Below, piece by piece: positions 43,738 to 51,824 of a stretch of 64,000 nucleotides of DNA. A program made the position numbers and the translations under genes. Position 1 is the first letter of the stretch. Every line of letters starts with the position of its first letter. Where the stretch lies: assembly GCA_963669435.1 (NCBI GenBank), contig OY770025.1:558001-622000 (forward strand), read 5' to 3'. This stretch comes from CALJFL01 sp963669435 (GTDB taxonomy: Bacteria > Pseudomonadota > Gammaproteobacteria > Pseudomonadales > Halieaceae). Below the pieces are notes generated by a model that made no database searches, was not told the origin of the DNA, and was given only the letters and a program-made list of their open reading frames with translations.

Positions 43738-45105
43738 CTAGTTAATCTCCCTCGCGGGTACGGAGCCAAAAGCAGTCAACACGTCTTCCATGTGCGCTCC
43801 CCTGGAACCCTTGATTAACACCGTGTCTTCCTCATTGAAGGCGCCGGGCAAAGCTGCTGCTGCCTCAGCCGTATCCGCAAAGAAGTGGCTCTCTCCTTCA
43901 AAAGCCTGCACGGCTGGCTTCAACTCGGCGCCCACTCCCCAGAATCGCTCCAAACCCCTGGCATGGGCGTACTCGCCTATCTGGCGGTGCAGTTCGGCAC
44001 TGTTGGGGCCCAGTTCGCGCATGGCACCCAGCAACAGGGTTCGGCGTCCCGGGCACGATGACAGTAAGTCGATAGCGGCTCGCACCGAGCCAGGATTGGC
44101 GTTGTAGCAGTCGTCGATGACGGTAGTGCCGGCGCTGGTAAAGCGTGTGGACAAGCGCCCACCCACCGGGCGCACAGCTTGCAGGCCGCTTTGAATCTCT
44201 TCGAGTGTGAGTTCGCATGCCAGGCCCACCGCGATCGCTGCCAGCGCGTTCCCAACATTGTGCTTGCCTGGCACCGACAAGGTGATCGCAACCTCGCCCA
44301 GCGGTGTACGTGCATTGAAACTGACGCCCTCGAGACCTCGACTGATGACATTATCGGCTGTCACCGACGCCTCCTGCTCCAGGCCAAACTCAATGAGTCG
44401 CGCCGGCTGGGCGCGCTCGCGCCACTGGGGGGCCCAGGACTGATCGGCATTGATGATGGCGACAGATTCCTTGCCCAGACGATCATAGATTTCACCCTTG
44501 GTCTGGGCGATCGCATCGAGATCCCCGAAGCCCTCCAGGTGGGCCGGCATCACATTCAGCACGAACGCAATGTTGGGCTTGCCAAGCTCGCACAGCCAAC
44601 CGATATCACCCGGGGCGCCCGCCCCCATCTCCACCACGGCAAAATGGTGTTCAGGTGACAGGCGCAATAACGTTAGCGGCACGCCCACCTCGTTGTTGAA
44701 GTTGCCGTCAGTCGCCAATGTTGCACCGCGCTGACCCAACACAGCGGCAATCATGTTCTTGACCGAGGTCTTGCCACTACTACCGGTAACAGCCACTACC
44801 GGGCCCTGGAACAAGCTGCGATTAAAGGCGCCTAGGAGCCCCAGGGCGCGCTGGGTATCTGCTACCCGCAATATGGGCAAGGGAGCATCCGTGTCAGCGC
44901 TTACCACCGCACCACAGGCGCCGGTGCTCGCGGCCTGGGCGAGGTAATCGTGACCGTCAAAGTTGTCTCCCTGAAGGGCGACGAATAACTCGCCAGGCAG
45001 GAGACTGCGGCTGTCGGTAGAAACACCCATGAATGTCTGGTCAGCGCCAACCAGCGTTGCCTCCAGGGGCACGGTCAGCTCCGACATCGACAGCGGCCGC
45101 ATCAT
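43738..45105 (-). CDS. murF: UDP-N-acetylmuramoyl-tripeptide--D-alanyl-D-alanine ligase
   Basis: 455 residues. VTGSSGKTSVKNMIAAVLGQ is the P-loop; FNNEVGVPLTLLRL, VVEMGAGAPGDIGWL, VINADQSWAP and VIDDCYNANPGSVRAAIDLL are MurF signatures. It adds D-Ala-D-Ala to the UDP-MurNAc tripeptide. The ATG overlaps the murE stop by 4 nt; a second ATG follows immediately. Confidence 0.97.
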   Translation of the reverse strand: MMRPLSMSELTVPLEATLVGADQTFMGVSTDSRSLLPGELFVALQGDNFDGHDYLAQAASTGACGAVVSADTDAPLPILRVADTQRALGLLGAFNRSLFQGPVVAVTGSSGKTSVKNMIAAVLGQRGATLATDGNFNNEVGVPLTLLRLSPEHHFAVVEMGAGAPGDIGWLCELGKPNIAFVLNVMPAHLEGFGDLDAIAQTKGEIYDRLGKESVAIINADQSWAPQWRERAQPARLIEFGLEQEASVTADNVISRGLEGVSFNARTPLGEVAITLSVPGKHNVGNALAAIAVGLACELTLEEIQSGLQAVRPVGGRLSTRFTSAGTTVIDDCYNANPGSVRAAIDLLSSCPGRRTLLLGAMRELGPNSAELHRQIGEYAHARGLERFWGVGAELKPAVQAFEGESHFFADTAEAAAALPGAFNEEDTVLIKGSRGAHMEDVLTAFGSVPAREIN

Positions 45106-46595
45106 TCCCCGACCCTCCGCGTTAACGCCGCCCGGGCATGGGCCTCATCGCTGAAGTCCAGCCGTTCACCATCGATCAATTGGTAGTCTTCATGGCCCTT
45201 ACCGGCAATCAGGACGCAATCACCAGGCTTGCTCTCACTGATCGCAATTGAGATTGCCTCGGCCCTATCCACAACCAGTCGATAGTCCCCCGTACACCCG
45301 GCCTCGATATCAAGCAGAATTTTCTGCGGGTTTTCACTGCGAGGGTTGTCGCTGGTGACAATCACACGATCGGAACCTTCGCAGGCAACCTGACCCATAA
45401 CGGGCCGTTTCCCCGCATCGCGATCACCACCACAGCCAAACACCGTCACCAGTTGACCACTGACGTGGGGGCGCAATGCTTGCAACACCTGAGACAGGGC
45501 ATCCGGCGTATGGGCATAGTCCACCACCACCTGTAAACCGGCAGAATTTGCCACTGCTTCCATGCGACCGGCAACGGGCAGTAGTTGCGGCACCGCAGCC
45601 AGCGTTGCAGCCAAGTCGTTACCGGCGAGCACTACCGAGGCTATCGCGGCCAACAGGTTGCCGACATTGAATTCACCCTGCAGCGGGCTATCGAAGTCTC
45701 CCTCACCCCACGGGGATAGCAGGTGTCCGCGCACTCCATGTTGATGATACTCAAGCGCTGTCACGTGCACCGCCGCTTCGGGATCGTGCTTGGTGCTGAA
45801 GCCCAGCACCTGGACAGCGGGAGACAATGACGCAATCACGTCACTGGCAAAACTGTCGTCCACATTCACCACGGCGTACTGCAAACCTCCACTGGTAAAC
45901 AGTTTAAGTTTCGCGCGCCCGTAGGCTTCCATACTGCCGTGATAGTCAAGGTGATCCCTGGACAGGTTGGTGAATACCGCGGTTTCAAACACTACCCCCG
46001 CAGTTCGACCCTGCACCAGCGCGTGGGATGACACTTCCATGGCTACCGAGTCCACGTCGGCATCGCGCCAGCGCGCTAACTGCTCCTGCAACGCCACCGC
46101 ATCGGGTGTGGTGTTCCGCGCCGAACTTACCTCGTCGCCCAACGTTGCACCCAGTGTGCCGATAACACCGCACTGCATACCCAGCAGCCTGATCAGCTGC
46201 GCAATCAAACGTGTGGTCGTGGTTTTACCGTTGGTACCCGTTACACCGATGGCGTGCAGCGCAGTGCTGGGCGCCTCGTAGAAGCGACTGGCAATCAAAC
46301 CAACTTCGAAGCGTAAGTCTGGTAATTCCACCAGCGGCACTGGCACTGCGTCGACGAAGCCCGCAACCGGTGCCTCGGCTACCACTGCCGCGGCACCACT
46401 GGCCACCGCTTGCTCAATAAACTGCCGACCGTCATGTACGTCGCCCGGGACTGCGAGAAACAGGTCACCCTCCTCAACCTGACGGCTATCAATCTGGATA
46501 CCGCCAACCGACAGCTCCGCAAACGCACTGGTATCTGTACCGAGCAGAACCGAAAGGGGGACCTGTCGGCGGTGGGTATGGCCCTGGGCAATCAT
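45102..46595 (-). CDS. murE: UDP-N-acetylmuramoyl-tripeptide synthetase (meso-diaminopimelate-adding)
   Basis: 497 residues. GGIQIDSRQVEEGDLFLAVPG is the N-terminal domain; GVTGTNGKTTTTRLIAQL is the P-loop; TNLSRDHLDYHGSMEAYGRAK holds the carbamylated-lysine region. TSDNPRSENPQKIL carries the DNPR motif that marks meso-diaminopimelate rather than lysine specificity. The ATG overlaps the ftsI stop by 4 nt. Confidence 0.97.
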   Translation of the reverse strand: MIAQGHTHRRQVPLSVLLGTDTSAFAELSVGGIQIDSRQVEEGDLFLAVPGDVHDGRQFIEQAVASGAAAVVAEAPVAGFVDAVPVPLVELPDLRFEVGLIASRFYEAPSTALHAIGVTGTNGKTTTTRLIAQLIRLLGMQCGVIGTLGATLGDEVSSARNTTPDAVALQEQLARWRDADVDSVAMEVSSHALVQGRTAGVVFETAVFTNLSRDHLDYHGSMEAYGRAKLKLFTSGGLQYAVVNVDDSFASDVIASLSPAVQVLGFSTKHDPEAAVHVTALEYHQHGVRGHLLSPWGEGDFDSPLQGEFNVGNLLAAIASVVLAGNDLAATLAAVPQLLPVAGRMEAVANSAGLQVVVDYAHTPDALSQVLQALRPHVSGQLVTVFGCGGDRDAGKRPVMGQVACEGSDRVIVTSDNPRSENPQKILLDIEAGCTGDYRLVVDRAEAISIAISESKPGDCVLIAGKGHEDYQLIDGERLDFSDEAHARAALTRRVGE

Positions 46596-48319
46596 CCCGC
46601 ACCCCCGGAGAGCATCTCACCCGCTACGACCACCGCGTCACGCTGCTGCGGGGGTACGTTCAATAGTCGCAGAGCGCCTTCGGCTACTCGAGAAAACACC
46701 GGCGCAGCCGCGGCGCCACCGCCGTAGGCTTCGCCCTGGGGCTGATCGATAACTACCACGGTGACAAAACGCGGGTCCTCCACCGGCGCCAGGCCTGCGA
46801 ACAAAGCAACATATTGGTCATCCAGGTAACCCTGCGGGCCGACCTTGTGGACGGTGCCCGTTTTACCGCCCACCGCATAGCCATCCACCCGCGCCTTGCC
46901 GGCAGTGCCATGTTCACCGGTTACCGCTTCCAATACCTGCAGGACCTGCTGCGCGGTGTGCGCTGAGATAACCTGTCTCGCGCCCGTTGCCGGACCATCC
47001 AGCGCCAGCAGGGACAAGGGCTGCTGCCAGCCATCGTTGGCAAACACGGTATAGGCATGCGCCACCTGCAACGGGCTGGCGGTCAGACCATACCCAAACG
47101 CCAGCGTCACCTCTTCGATCTGCCGCCAACGCGGGCGATTGGGTAGCAGGCCGGTACTCTCCCCGGGGAACCCGGTGCCGGGCGGACTACCGATACCAAA
47201 GCGCTGGAACACCTGCCAGATCGGCTCATACCCCAACTCCAGGGCCATCTTGGTGACGCCCACCTGGCTCGACTTCTCTATCACACGCGATACGGTGATT
47301 TCCCCGTAATTCCGGGGATCAGGCAGCGTCTTGCGGCCTACGCGAATACGGCCTGGCGAGGTATCAATAATCGTTTGGGGTGTGTACTTGCCACTTTCCA
47401 GCGCTGCCACCAGGGTCAGCGGCTTCATCGTTGAGCCCGGCTCATAGACATCCGTCATCGCCCGGTTGCGGGTGTTAGCGAAGCCGAAGCCCTTTTTGCT
47501 ATTCGGGTTGTACACCGGGTGGTTGACCATCGCCAATACCTCCCCGGTCTGCGCGTCCAGGGTAACGATGGTCCCGGCTGAAGCGCCCAGGATGGTCATC
47601 GCACGCTGCAACTCCGTGTGTTGCAGGTACTGCAAACGCAGGTCGATACTCAATTGCAGGTCCTTGCCGGGACGTGCCGCCTCCAATACACCGATATCCC
47701 TGACCGCATCCCCATGCAGATCCTTGATGTACTTTTTCTTACCCGGGTAACCTTTCAGCCAATCATCGTAGGCCAATTCCATCCCGGCAATGCCGGCCCC
47801 ATCGACGTTGGTAAAACCTACCAGTTGCGATGCAACCTCCCCGGCAGGGTAAAAGCGGCGATACTCGCGCTCGCCGTAAACACCGGCGATGTTCAAGGCC
47901 AGAATGTCGCGCGCGTCCTGTGGATCGCGGTGCCTTTCGAGGTACATAAACTGCTTGCCCTGGAAGCGCCCCAACTTGTCCTTAAGGGCATCCACGTCGA
48001 GCTCTTTAAGATGACCGGCCAGTTCCTCAAGTCGCGTCGAGCCCGTGAGGACCTTGGGATTGGCCCACAGCGAAATCACCGGTGTACTGACGGCCAGTGG
48101 CTCTCCTCGCCGATCGGAGATAACACCACGATACGCGGGAATCTCGGCGGTGCGCACCGAACGCATGGATCCCTGGCCCTGCAAAAACTGGTAACCGCGC
48201 TCCACGTCCAATACCTGAAGCAATAGTATGCGGCCCAATAGCAGCACCAGCAGCGCTATCAGCGCGGCAACAACGACATAAAAACGCCAGGGACGAGGCT
48301 GACGATACTCGGGCTTCAC
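46592..48319 (-). CDS. ftsI: Septal transpeptidase FtsI (penicillin-binding protein 3)
   Basis: 575 residues from the GTG at 48319 (starting VKPEYRQPRPWRFY), which forms a GTGA overlap with ftsL; a longer frame to 48457 would lie inside ftsL. One N-terminal membrane helix (about 16-36). Class B PBP: RGVISDRRGEPLAVS pedestal, catalytic serine in EPGSTMKPLT, SSQVG motif and KTGTVHKV. It cross-links septal peptidoglycan as the partner of FtsW. Confidence 0.96.
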   Translation of the reverse strand: MKPEYRQPRPWRFYVVVAALIALLVLLLGRILLLQVLDVERGYQFLQGQGSMRSVRTAEIPAYRGVISDRRGEPLAVSTPVISLWANPKVLTGSTRLEELAGHLKELDVDALKDKLGRFQGKQFMYLERHRDPQDARDILALNIAGVYGEREYRRFYPAGEVASQLVGFTNVDGAGIAGMELAYDDWLKGYPGKKKYIKDLHGDAVRDIGVLEAARPGKDLQLSIDLRLQYLQHTELQRAMTILGASAGTIVTLDAQTGEVLAMVNHPVYNPNSKKGFGFANTRNRAMTDVYEPGSTMKPLTLVAALESGKYTPQTIIDTSPGRIRVGRKTLPDPRNYGEITVSRVIEKSSQVGVTKMALELGYEPIWQVFQRFGIGSPPGTGFPGESTGLLPNRPRWRQIEEVTLAFGYGLTASPLQVAHAYTVFANDGWQQPLSLLALDGPATGARQVISAHTAQQVLQVLEAVTGEHGTAGKARVDGYAVGGKTGTVHKVGPQGYLDDQYVALFAGLAPVEDPRFVTVVVIDQPQGEAYGGGAAAAPVFSRVAEGALRLLNVPPQQRDAVVVAGEMLSGGAG

Positions 48320-48636
48320 GGCGCGACCACCATCAGTCGTTCGAGACCCGGGGGCAGCATGCCCAACTCGGCGGTAGCCACTTTCTCCACACGGTGATGG
48401 GACGCCCAGGTGCTTTGCTCCAGCAACAGACGACTGTAGTCTTCCTGTAAATGCCACTGGGTGGCTTCCAGCGCCTGAAGCTCGGCGTAGAGTTGCCGGC
48501 AGGCGTGGGAGGAGTAGATTACGCCAAACGCCGACGCGAGCACCGTCACAAACGCGGCACTTGCGGCCAACACCAGGTGGCGTGAACGTTGCGCCTGCTG
48601 TCGCGATATCATCACGGCCTGGGCGCTTGCTGTCAT
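48316..48636 (-). CDS. ftsL: Cell division protein FtsL
   Basis: 106 residues from the ATG at 48636, which has an AGGG ribosome site five bases upstream; a GTG at 48651 is less likely. Bitopic: a basic N-terminus, one membrane helix (LVLAASAAFVTVLASAFGVIY) and a short periplasmic coiled coil with leucines (LYAELQALEATQWHLQEDYSRLLLE), ending RVEKVATAELGMLPP, the usual FtsL tail. It forms the FtsQLB complex; FtsB is encoded elsewhere. Confidence 0.92.
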   Translation of the reverse strand: MTASAQAVMISRQQAQRSRHLVLAASAAFVTVLASAFGVIYSSHACRQLYAELQALEATQWHLQEDYSRLLLEQSTWASHHRVEKVATAELGMLPPGLERLMVVAP

Positions 48637-48653
48637 CTCATCCCTGCCCACCC

Positions 48654-49571
48654 CTACTGCACCTTTTCAGCAACGCGCATGATCGCACTGCGCGCGCGGG
48701 GATTGGCGGCTACTTCTTCGGTATTGGCCTTGATCGCTTTACCAATGATTTTCATGCGCTTGTGCAACTCTTCGTCCCTGACCGGCACACCGCGTGGCAG
48801 GCTCTTGCCCCGCGCCATATCCCGCATGTAGCGCTTGACCATGCGGTCCTCCAGGGAGTGAAAGCTGATCACCACCAGACGGCCGCCCTCACGCAGCAGA
48901 TCAACGGCCACCTCCAACAGCGCGCCCAGGTCATCCAGCTCGCGATTGACCCTGATTCGTATAGCCTGAAACGCGCGGGTGGCGGGATGCTTGTGTTTCT
49001 CCCAGCTGGGATTAGCTTCGCTAACAATGCGCGCCAGCCGACCGGTGGTGGTTATGGGCTCCTCGGCGCGTTCGGCGACAATCGCCGCCGCGATACGGCG
49101 CGCGAATCGCTCCTCACCATATTCTTTCAATACGCCGGCAATCTCGCCTTCCTCGGCCAGCGCCAACCACTGCGCAGCGGTTTCACCGCGGGTGGTATCC
49201 ATGCGCATATCCAGGGGTCCATCCTGCTGAAAACTGAAACCGCGCTCACCGTCGTCAAGCTGCGGACTGGACACACCCAGATCCAATAAAATGCCATCAA
49301 CTGCGCTGATCCCCATCTCACGCAGTTGATGGGGAAGCTGAGCGAACGACCCGTGGTAAAAGGTGAAACGAGGTTCGCTCTGCGCTACTTGCGAGGCTGC
49401 CTGTGCAGCCACCGGGTCTTTGTCGACCCCCAACAACTGGCCATCATCGGCCAATCGCCCCAAAATCAAATCGCTGTGGCCACCGCGCCCGTAGGTTCCA
49501 TCCACATAAAAGCCCGCCGGTGTTGTCACCAGGGCGTCTACCGCCTCTCGTAACATCACTGTCTGATGCAT
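48654..49571 (-). CDS. rsmH: 16S rRNA (cytosine(1402)-N4)-methyltransferase
   Basis: 305 residues from the ATG at 49571 (MHQTVMLREAVDAL), chosen because AGGTGG lies five bases before it; a GTG three codons earlier directly follows the mraZ stop. SAM-binding YVDGTYGRGGHSDLIL, then GILLDLGVSSPQLDDGERGFSF, and VISFHSLEDRMVKRYM. It methylates C1402 in the ribosomal decoding centre; rsmI in this window modifies the same base. Confidence 0.96.
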   Translation of the reverse strand: MHQTVMLREAVDALVTTPAGFYVDGTYGRGGHSDLILGRLADDGQLLGVDKDPVAAQAASQVAQSEPRFTFYHGSFAQLPHQLREMGISAVDGILLDLGVSSPQLDDGERGFSFQQDGPLDMRMDTTRGETAAQWLALAEEGEIAGVLKEYGEERFARRIAAAIVAERAEEPITTTGRLARIVSEANPSWEKHKHPATRAFQAIRIRVNRELDDLGALLEVAVDLLREGGRLVVISFHSLEDRMVKRYMRDMARGKSLPRGVPVRDEELHKRMKIIGKAIKANTEEVAANPRARSAIMRVAEKVQ

Positions 49572-49580
49572 GGCGGCCAC

Positions 49581-50036
49581 CTAGAGCGTCAGGTTTAGAA
49601 GTTCTGGAGGCAGCTCGGCCTCGCTGCTGGAGTCGGCCAGGGCCTGGTCACGTTCGGCAAGCCACAACTGCTCGGACCAAAGCTCGAGTTTGTTGCCCTG
49701 CCCCACCAGCACGACTTTCTTGTCCAGGTTGGCGTACTCGCGCAGAGGCTGTGGCAACAGCACACGACCATTGCCATCCAATTCGAGATCGGAGGCATAT
49801 CCAAGCATCAAGCGCTGAAAGCGTTTTACCGCCGGATTGAGTGCGGGCAGCGCCTGAATCTCAGCCTCAATGCGCTCCCATTCCGGCAGTGGATAGACCA
49901 CCAGGCAGCTGACCTGGGTATCGATGGTGACAACAATCTGCCCCTGGCAATGGGCAAGCAATGGCTCGCGCTGGCGTGCTGGCATAGCCAGCCTGCCTTT
50001 GGCGTCCATGTTGATATGCTGCACCCCACGAAACAC
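49581..50036 (-). CDS. mraZ: MraZ, transcriptional regulator of the dcw cluster
   Basis: 151 residues from a GTG at 50036 (translating FRGVQHINMDAKGRLAMPAR), with GTGGGG eight bases upstream; a GTG six codons earlier has a weak ribosome site. Two SpoVT/AbrB-like repeats each carry the DxxGR signature: MDAKGRLAMP (about 10-19) and LDGNGRVLLP (about 90-99). MraZ represses its own operon by binding TGGG-type repeats; a matching repeat array lies just upstream. Length equals E. coli MraZ. Confidence 0.95.
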   Translation of the reverse strand: MFRGVQHINMDAKGRLAMPARQREPLLAHCQGQIVVTIDTQVSCLVVYPLPEWERIEAEIQALPALNPAVKRFQRLMLGYASDLELDGNGRVLLPQPLREYANLDKKVVLVGQGNKLELWSEQLWLAERDQALADSSSEAELPPELLNLTL

Positions 50037-50067
50037 GAGAAGAACCCCACTCACCTGATCTTAAAAA

Positions 50068-50101
50068 CCACTTAAAACCAGATATTTCCACTTATTTCCA
50101 C
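50068..50101 (-). promoter_or_regulatory. MraZ operator: four TGG boxes at exact 10-bp steps
   Basis: On the minus strand GTGG, GTGG, CTGG and GTGG occur with their TGG trinucleotides at 50100-50098, 50090-50088, 50080-50078 and 50070-50068. The exact 10-bp period is the spacing known for MraZ boxes (TGGGN repeats separated by 5 nt) in E. coli, although here the third G is replaced by A or T. The array starts about 3 nt after the expected transcription start. Confidence 0.85.
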
Positions 50102-50109
50102 TTTTCGAC

Positions 50110-50139
50110 ACTATAGGTCTCACCCCGAGAAACTGTCAA
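50110..50139 (-). promoter_or_regulatory. Sigma70 promoter of the dcw cluster (Pmra)
   Basis: On the minus strand TTGACA (50139-50134), an 18-bp spacer, then TATAGT (50115-50110). A perfect -35 and a near-perfect -10 predict a start near 50103, giving a leader of about 65 nt that contains all four MraZ boxes. Confidence 0.85.
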
Positions 50140-50392
50140 GGCGCGAAATGGAAAAAAACGTTGTATTTTCAGGCAATTAGCGCCGTTTTTTACGATGGCC
50201 GCGCAGGATGCTGGCGCGAATCCCAGGGTAAAAAATTACGCAAAACAGAGCAGTAAATTGATGTGTTGAGGATCTACTTTAAGTAATTAACCAATCAGGG
50301 ACTAAAAAATAAAATTTATAGTCCAAAAACATCTAAGAAGCTGATTGGGGCCAGCGACCAACACGCTGACGAGCGCTCGGAGTACGGGAAGG

Positions 50393-50425
50393 TCACCCCA
50401 CCCGCCCAGAGAGCGGGCGGGGTGA
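50393..50425 (-). terminator. GC-rich hairpin at the 3' end of rnpB
   Basis: The arms TCACCCCACCCGC (50393-50405) and GCGGGCGGGGTGA (50413-50425) pair over 13 bp (one wobble in RNA) with a 7-nt loop. It directly follows the 3' end of RNase P RNA. There is no U-run after it on the minus strand, so it may be a processing or rho-aided 3' end. Confidence 0.65.
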
Positions 50426-50823
50426 TAGCGAGTTGGTCGATAAGCCGGGTTCTGTCGCGGACGATCATTCATCTGCGACCAGTGTCACCACTGGCCTGTA
50501 GCGACCTACCCGAATCCACTGCGGGCCACAGCGAATGGATTCCTATTTGGTCTTGCTCCGGGTGGGGTTTACCATCGCCACGCCTGTTGCCAGCCGCGCG
50601 GTGCGCTCTTACCGCACCTTTTCACCCTTACCCTCACGCTCACGCGAGCGGGCGGTTTCCTTTCTGTTGCACTTTCCGTGGGCTCGCGCCCCCCAGGTGT
50701 TACCTGGCACCCTGCCCTATGGAGCCCGGACTTTCCTCCCGGCCACCCACACCTATGCCGCTCGAGCCCAGTGGAGAAAAGCTGCATAGGTGTGAGCAGC
50801 CGGGCGATCGCCTGACCAACTCG
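50425..50823 (-). ncRNA. rnpB: RNase P RNA (bacterial type A)
   Basis: About 400 nt on the minus strand. The ends pair as helix P1: GAGTTGGTC at the 5' end (50822-50814) with GACCAACTC near the 3' end (50438-50430). Universally conserved blocks are present: GGAGGAAAGTCCGGGCTCC (50739-50721), AGTGCAACAGAAAG (50673-50660) and the 3' ACAGAACCCGGCTTA (50455-50441). It is the catalytic subunit that trims tRNA 5' leaders. It lies downstream of rsmI on the same strand. Exact ends are uncertain by a few bases. Confidence 0.95.
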
Positions 50824-50900
50824 GGCGCAAGACTACCTGCGCGGGGATGCTGCCGCAAGTCAATTAGCAGAACGGTTTAACGTGCAATGAGGCCTGAGAA

Positions 50901-51737
50901 CTACGAGCCTTTCTGCGCCAGCAGGTAATCGTAGAGTTGCTTTTTGCGCAGACCGCTGAACTCGGCAACTATGGCTGCGGCCCGTTTGGGGGGCATCTCT
51001 TCGGCGAGTTGCTGCAACAGTGTGGCAGTGGGGGTATCCAGTTCAGACACAACCTTCTCCGCCCCAGCCACCAGCAGCACAATCTCTCCGCGGCGCTGAT
51101 TGGCATCGGCAGCGACAAATGCCTCGAGCTCGGCCAGGCTGCCGCGACGAATGGTTTCAAAGGCCTTGGTCACCTCCCGCGCCAACACCGCCTCCCGGGC
51201 GGCACCCAATACATTCACCATATCAGCCAAGGTATCAGCCACCCGGTGTGGCGCTTCATAGAACACCAGGGTGCCACGGTAGGAGGCCAGTTCCCGCAAT
51301 CGGGTTTCACGCTGGCTACCCTTTGCAGGCAGAAAGCCCGCAAACAGGAATTCATTGGTCGCCAAACCCGAAGCACTGAGTGCAGCGATGGCGGCACAGG
51401 CACCAGGCACCGGCACCACCTTGAAACCCGCTTCCTGCACCTGCCGGACCAACCGAAATCCGGGATCCGAAATGAGCGGAGTGCCCGCATCGGATACCAG
51501 TGCCACAGCCCCTCCCTGCTCCAGTAGCGAAAGTATTTGGCCGGGCGTGCGCTCATCACTGTGTTCGTGGTAAGCCACCATAGGCGTACTAATGGCATAG
51601 TGCTGCAATAGCTGGCGACTGTGGCGGGTATCCTCTGCGGCGACCAGTTCTACTTCCGCGAGCACATCCAGCGCCCGTTGACTGATATCGGCCAAATTGC
51701 CAATCGGCGTGGCCACGATGAAAAGAGCCGATTCCAC
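50901..51737 (-). CDS. rsmI: 16S rRNA (cytidine(1402)-2'-O)-methyltransferase
   Basis: 278 residues of the tetrapyrrole-methylase fold. ALFIVATPIGNLADISQRAL, VAAEDTRHSRQLLQHY, VALVSDAGTPLISDPGFRLV and VFYEAPHRVADTL are diagnostic. It methylates the ribose of C1402, the nucleotide whose base is methylated by RsmH. It is divergent from lpoA, the yraL-yraM order of E. coli. Confidence 0.96.
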   Translation of the reverse strand: MESALFIVATPIGNLADISQRALDVLAEVELVAAEDTRHSRQLLQHYAISTPMVAYHEHSDERTPGQILSLLEQGGAVALVSDAGTPLISDPGFRLVRQVQEAGFKVVPVPGACAAIAALSASGLATNEFLFAGFLPAKGSQRETRLRELASYRGTLVFYEAPHRVADTLADMVNVLGAAREAVLAREVTKAFETIRRGSLAELEAFVAADANQRRGEIVLLVAGAEKVVSELDTPTATLLQQLAEEMPPKRAAAIVAEFSGLRKKQLYDYLLAQKGS

Positions 51738-51824
51738 TATGCCCCCTTATCCTTATAATGCTTGCATACATTCATACATCGGGCTCCCCAGGCAACACCC
51801 GATCAGTGGGCGAAACAGCATAGC

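Larger units (their letters stand above)
50055..50392. other. Intergenic region between mraZ and rnpB
   Basis: The left part holds the MraZ operator and sigma70 promoter of the dcw cluster (annotated separately). The 50140-50392 part is AT-rich and has no credible gene. A weak inverted repeat, GGACTA / TAGTCC, lies at 50299-50324 around an A/T stretch; on the minus strand it has T-runs and may be a backup 3' structure for rnpB read-through. Confidence 0.5.

Noticed and set aside
50422..50880. Open frames across the 50.4-50.9 kb region
   Set aside because: The region is RNase P RNA with all conserved blocks; the frames are coincidental.
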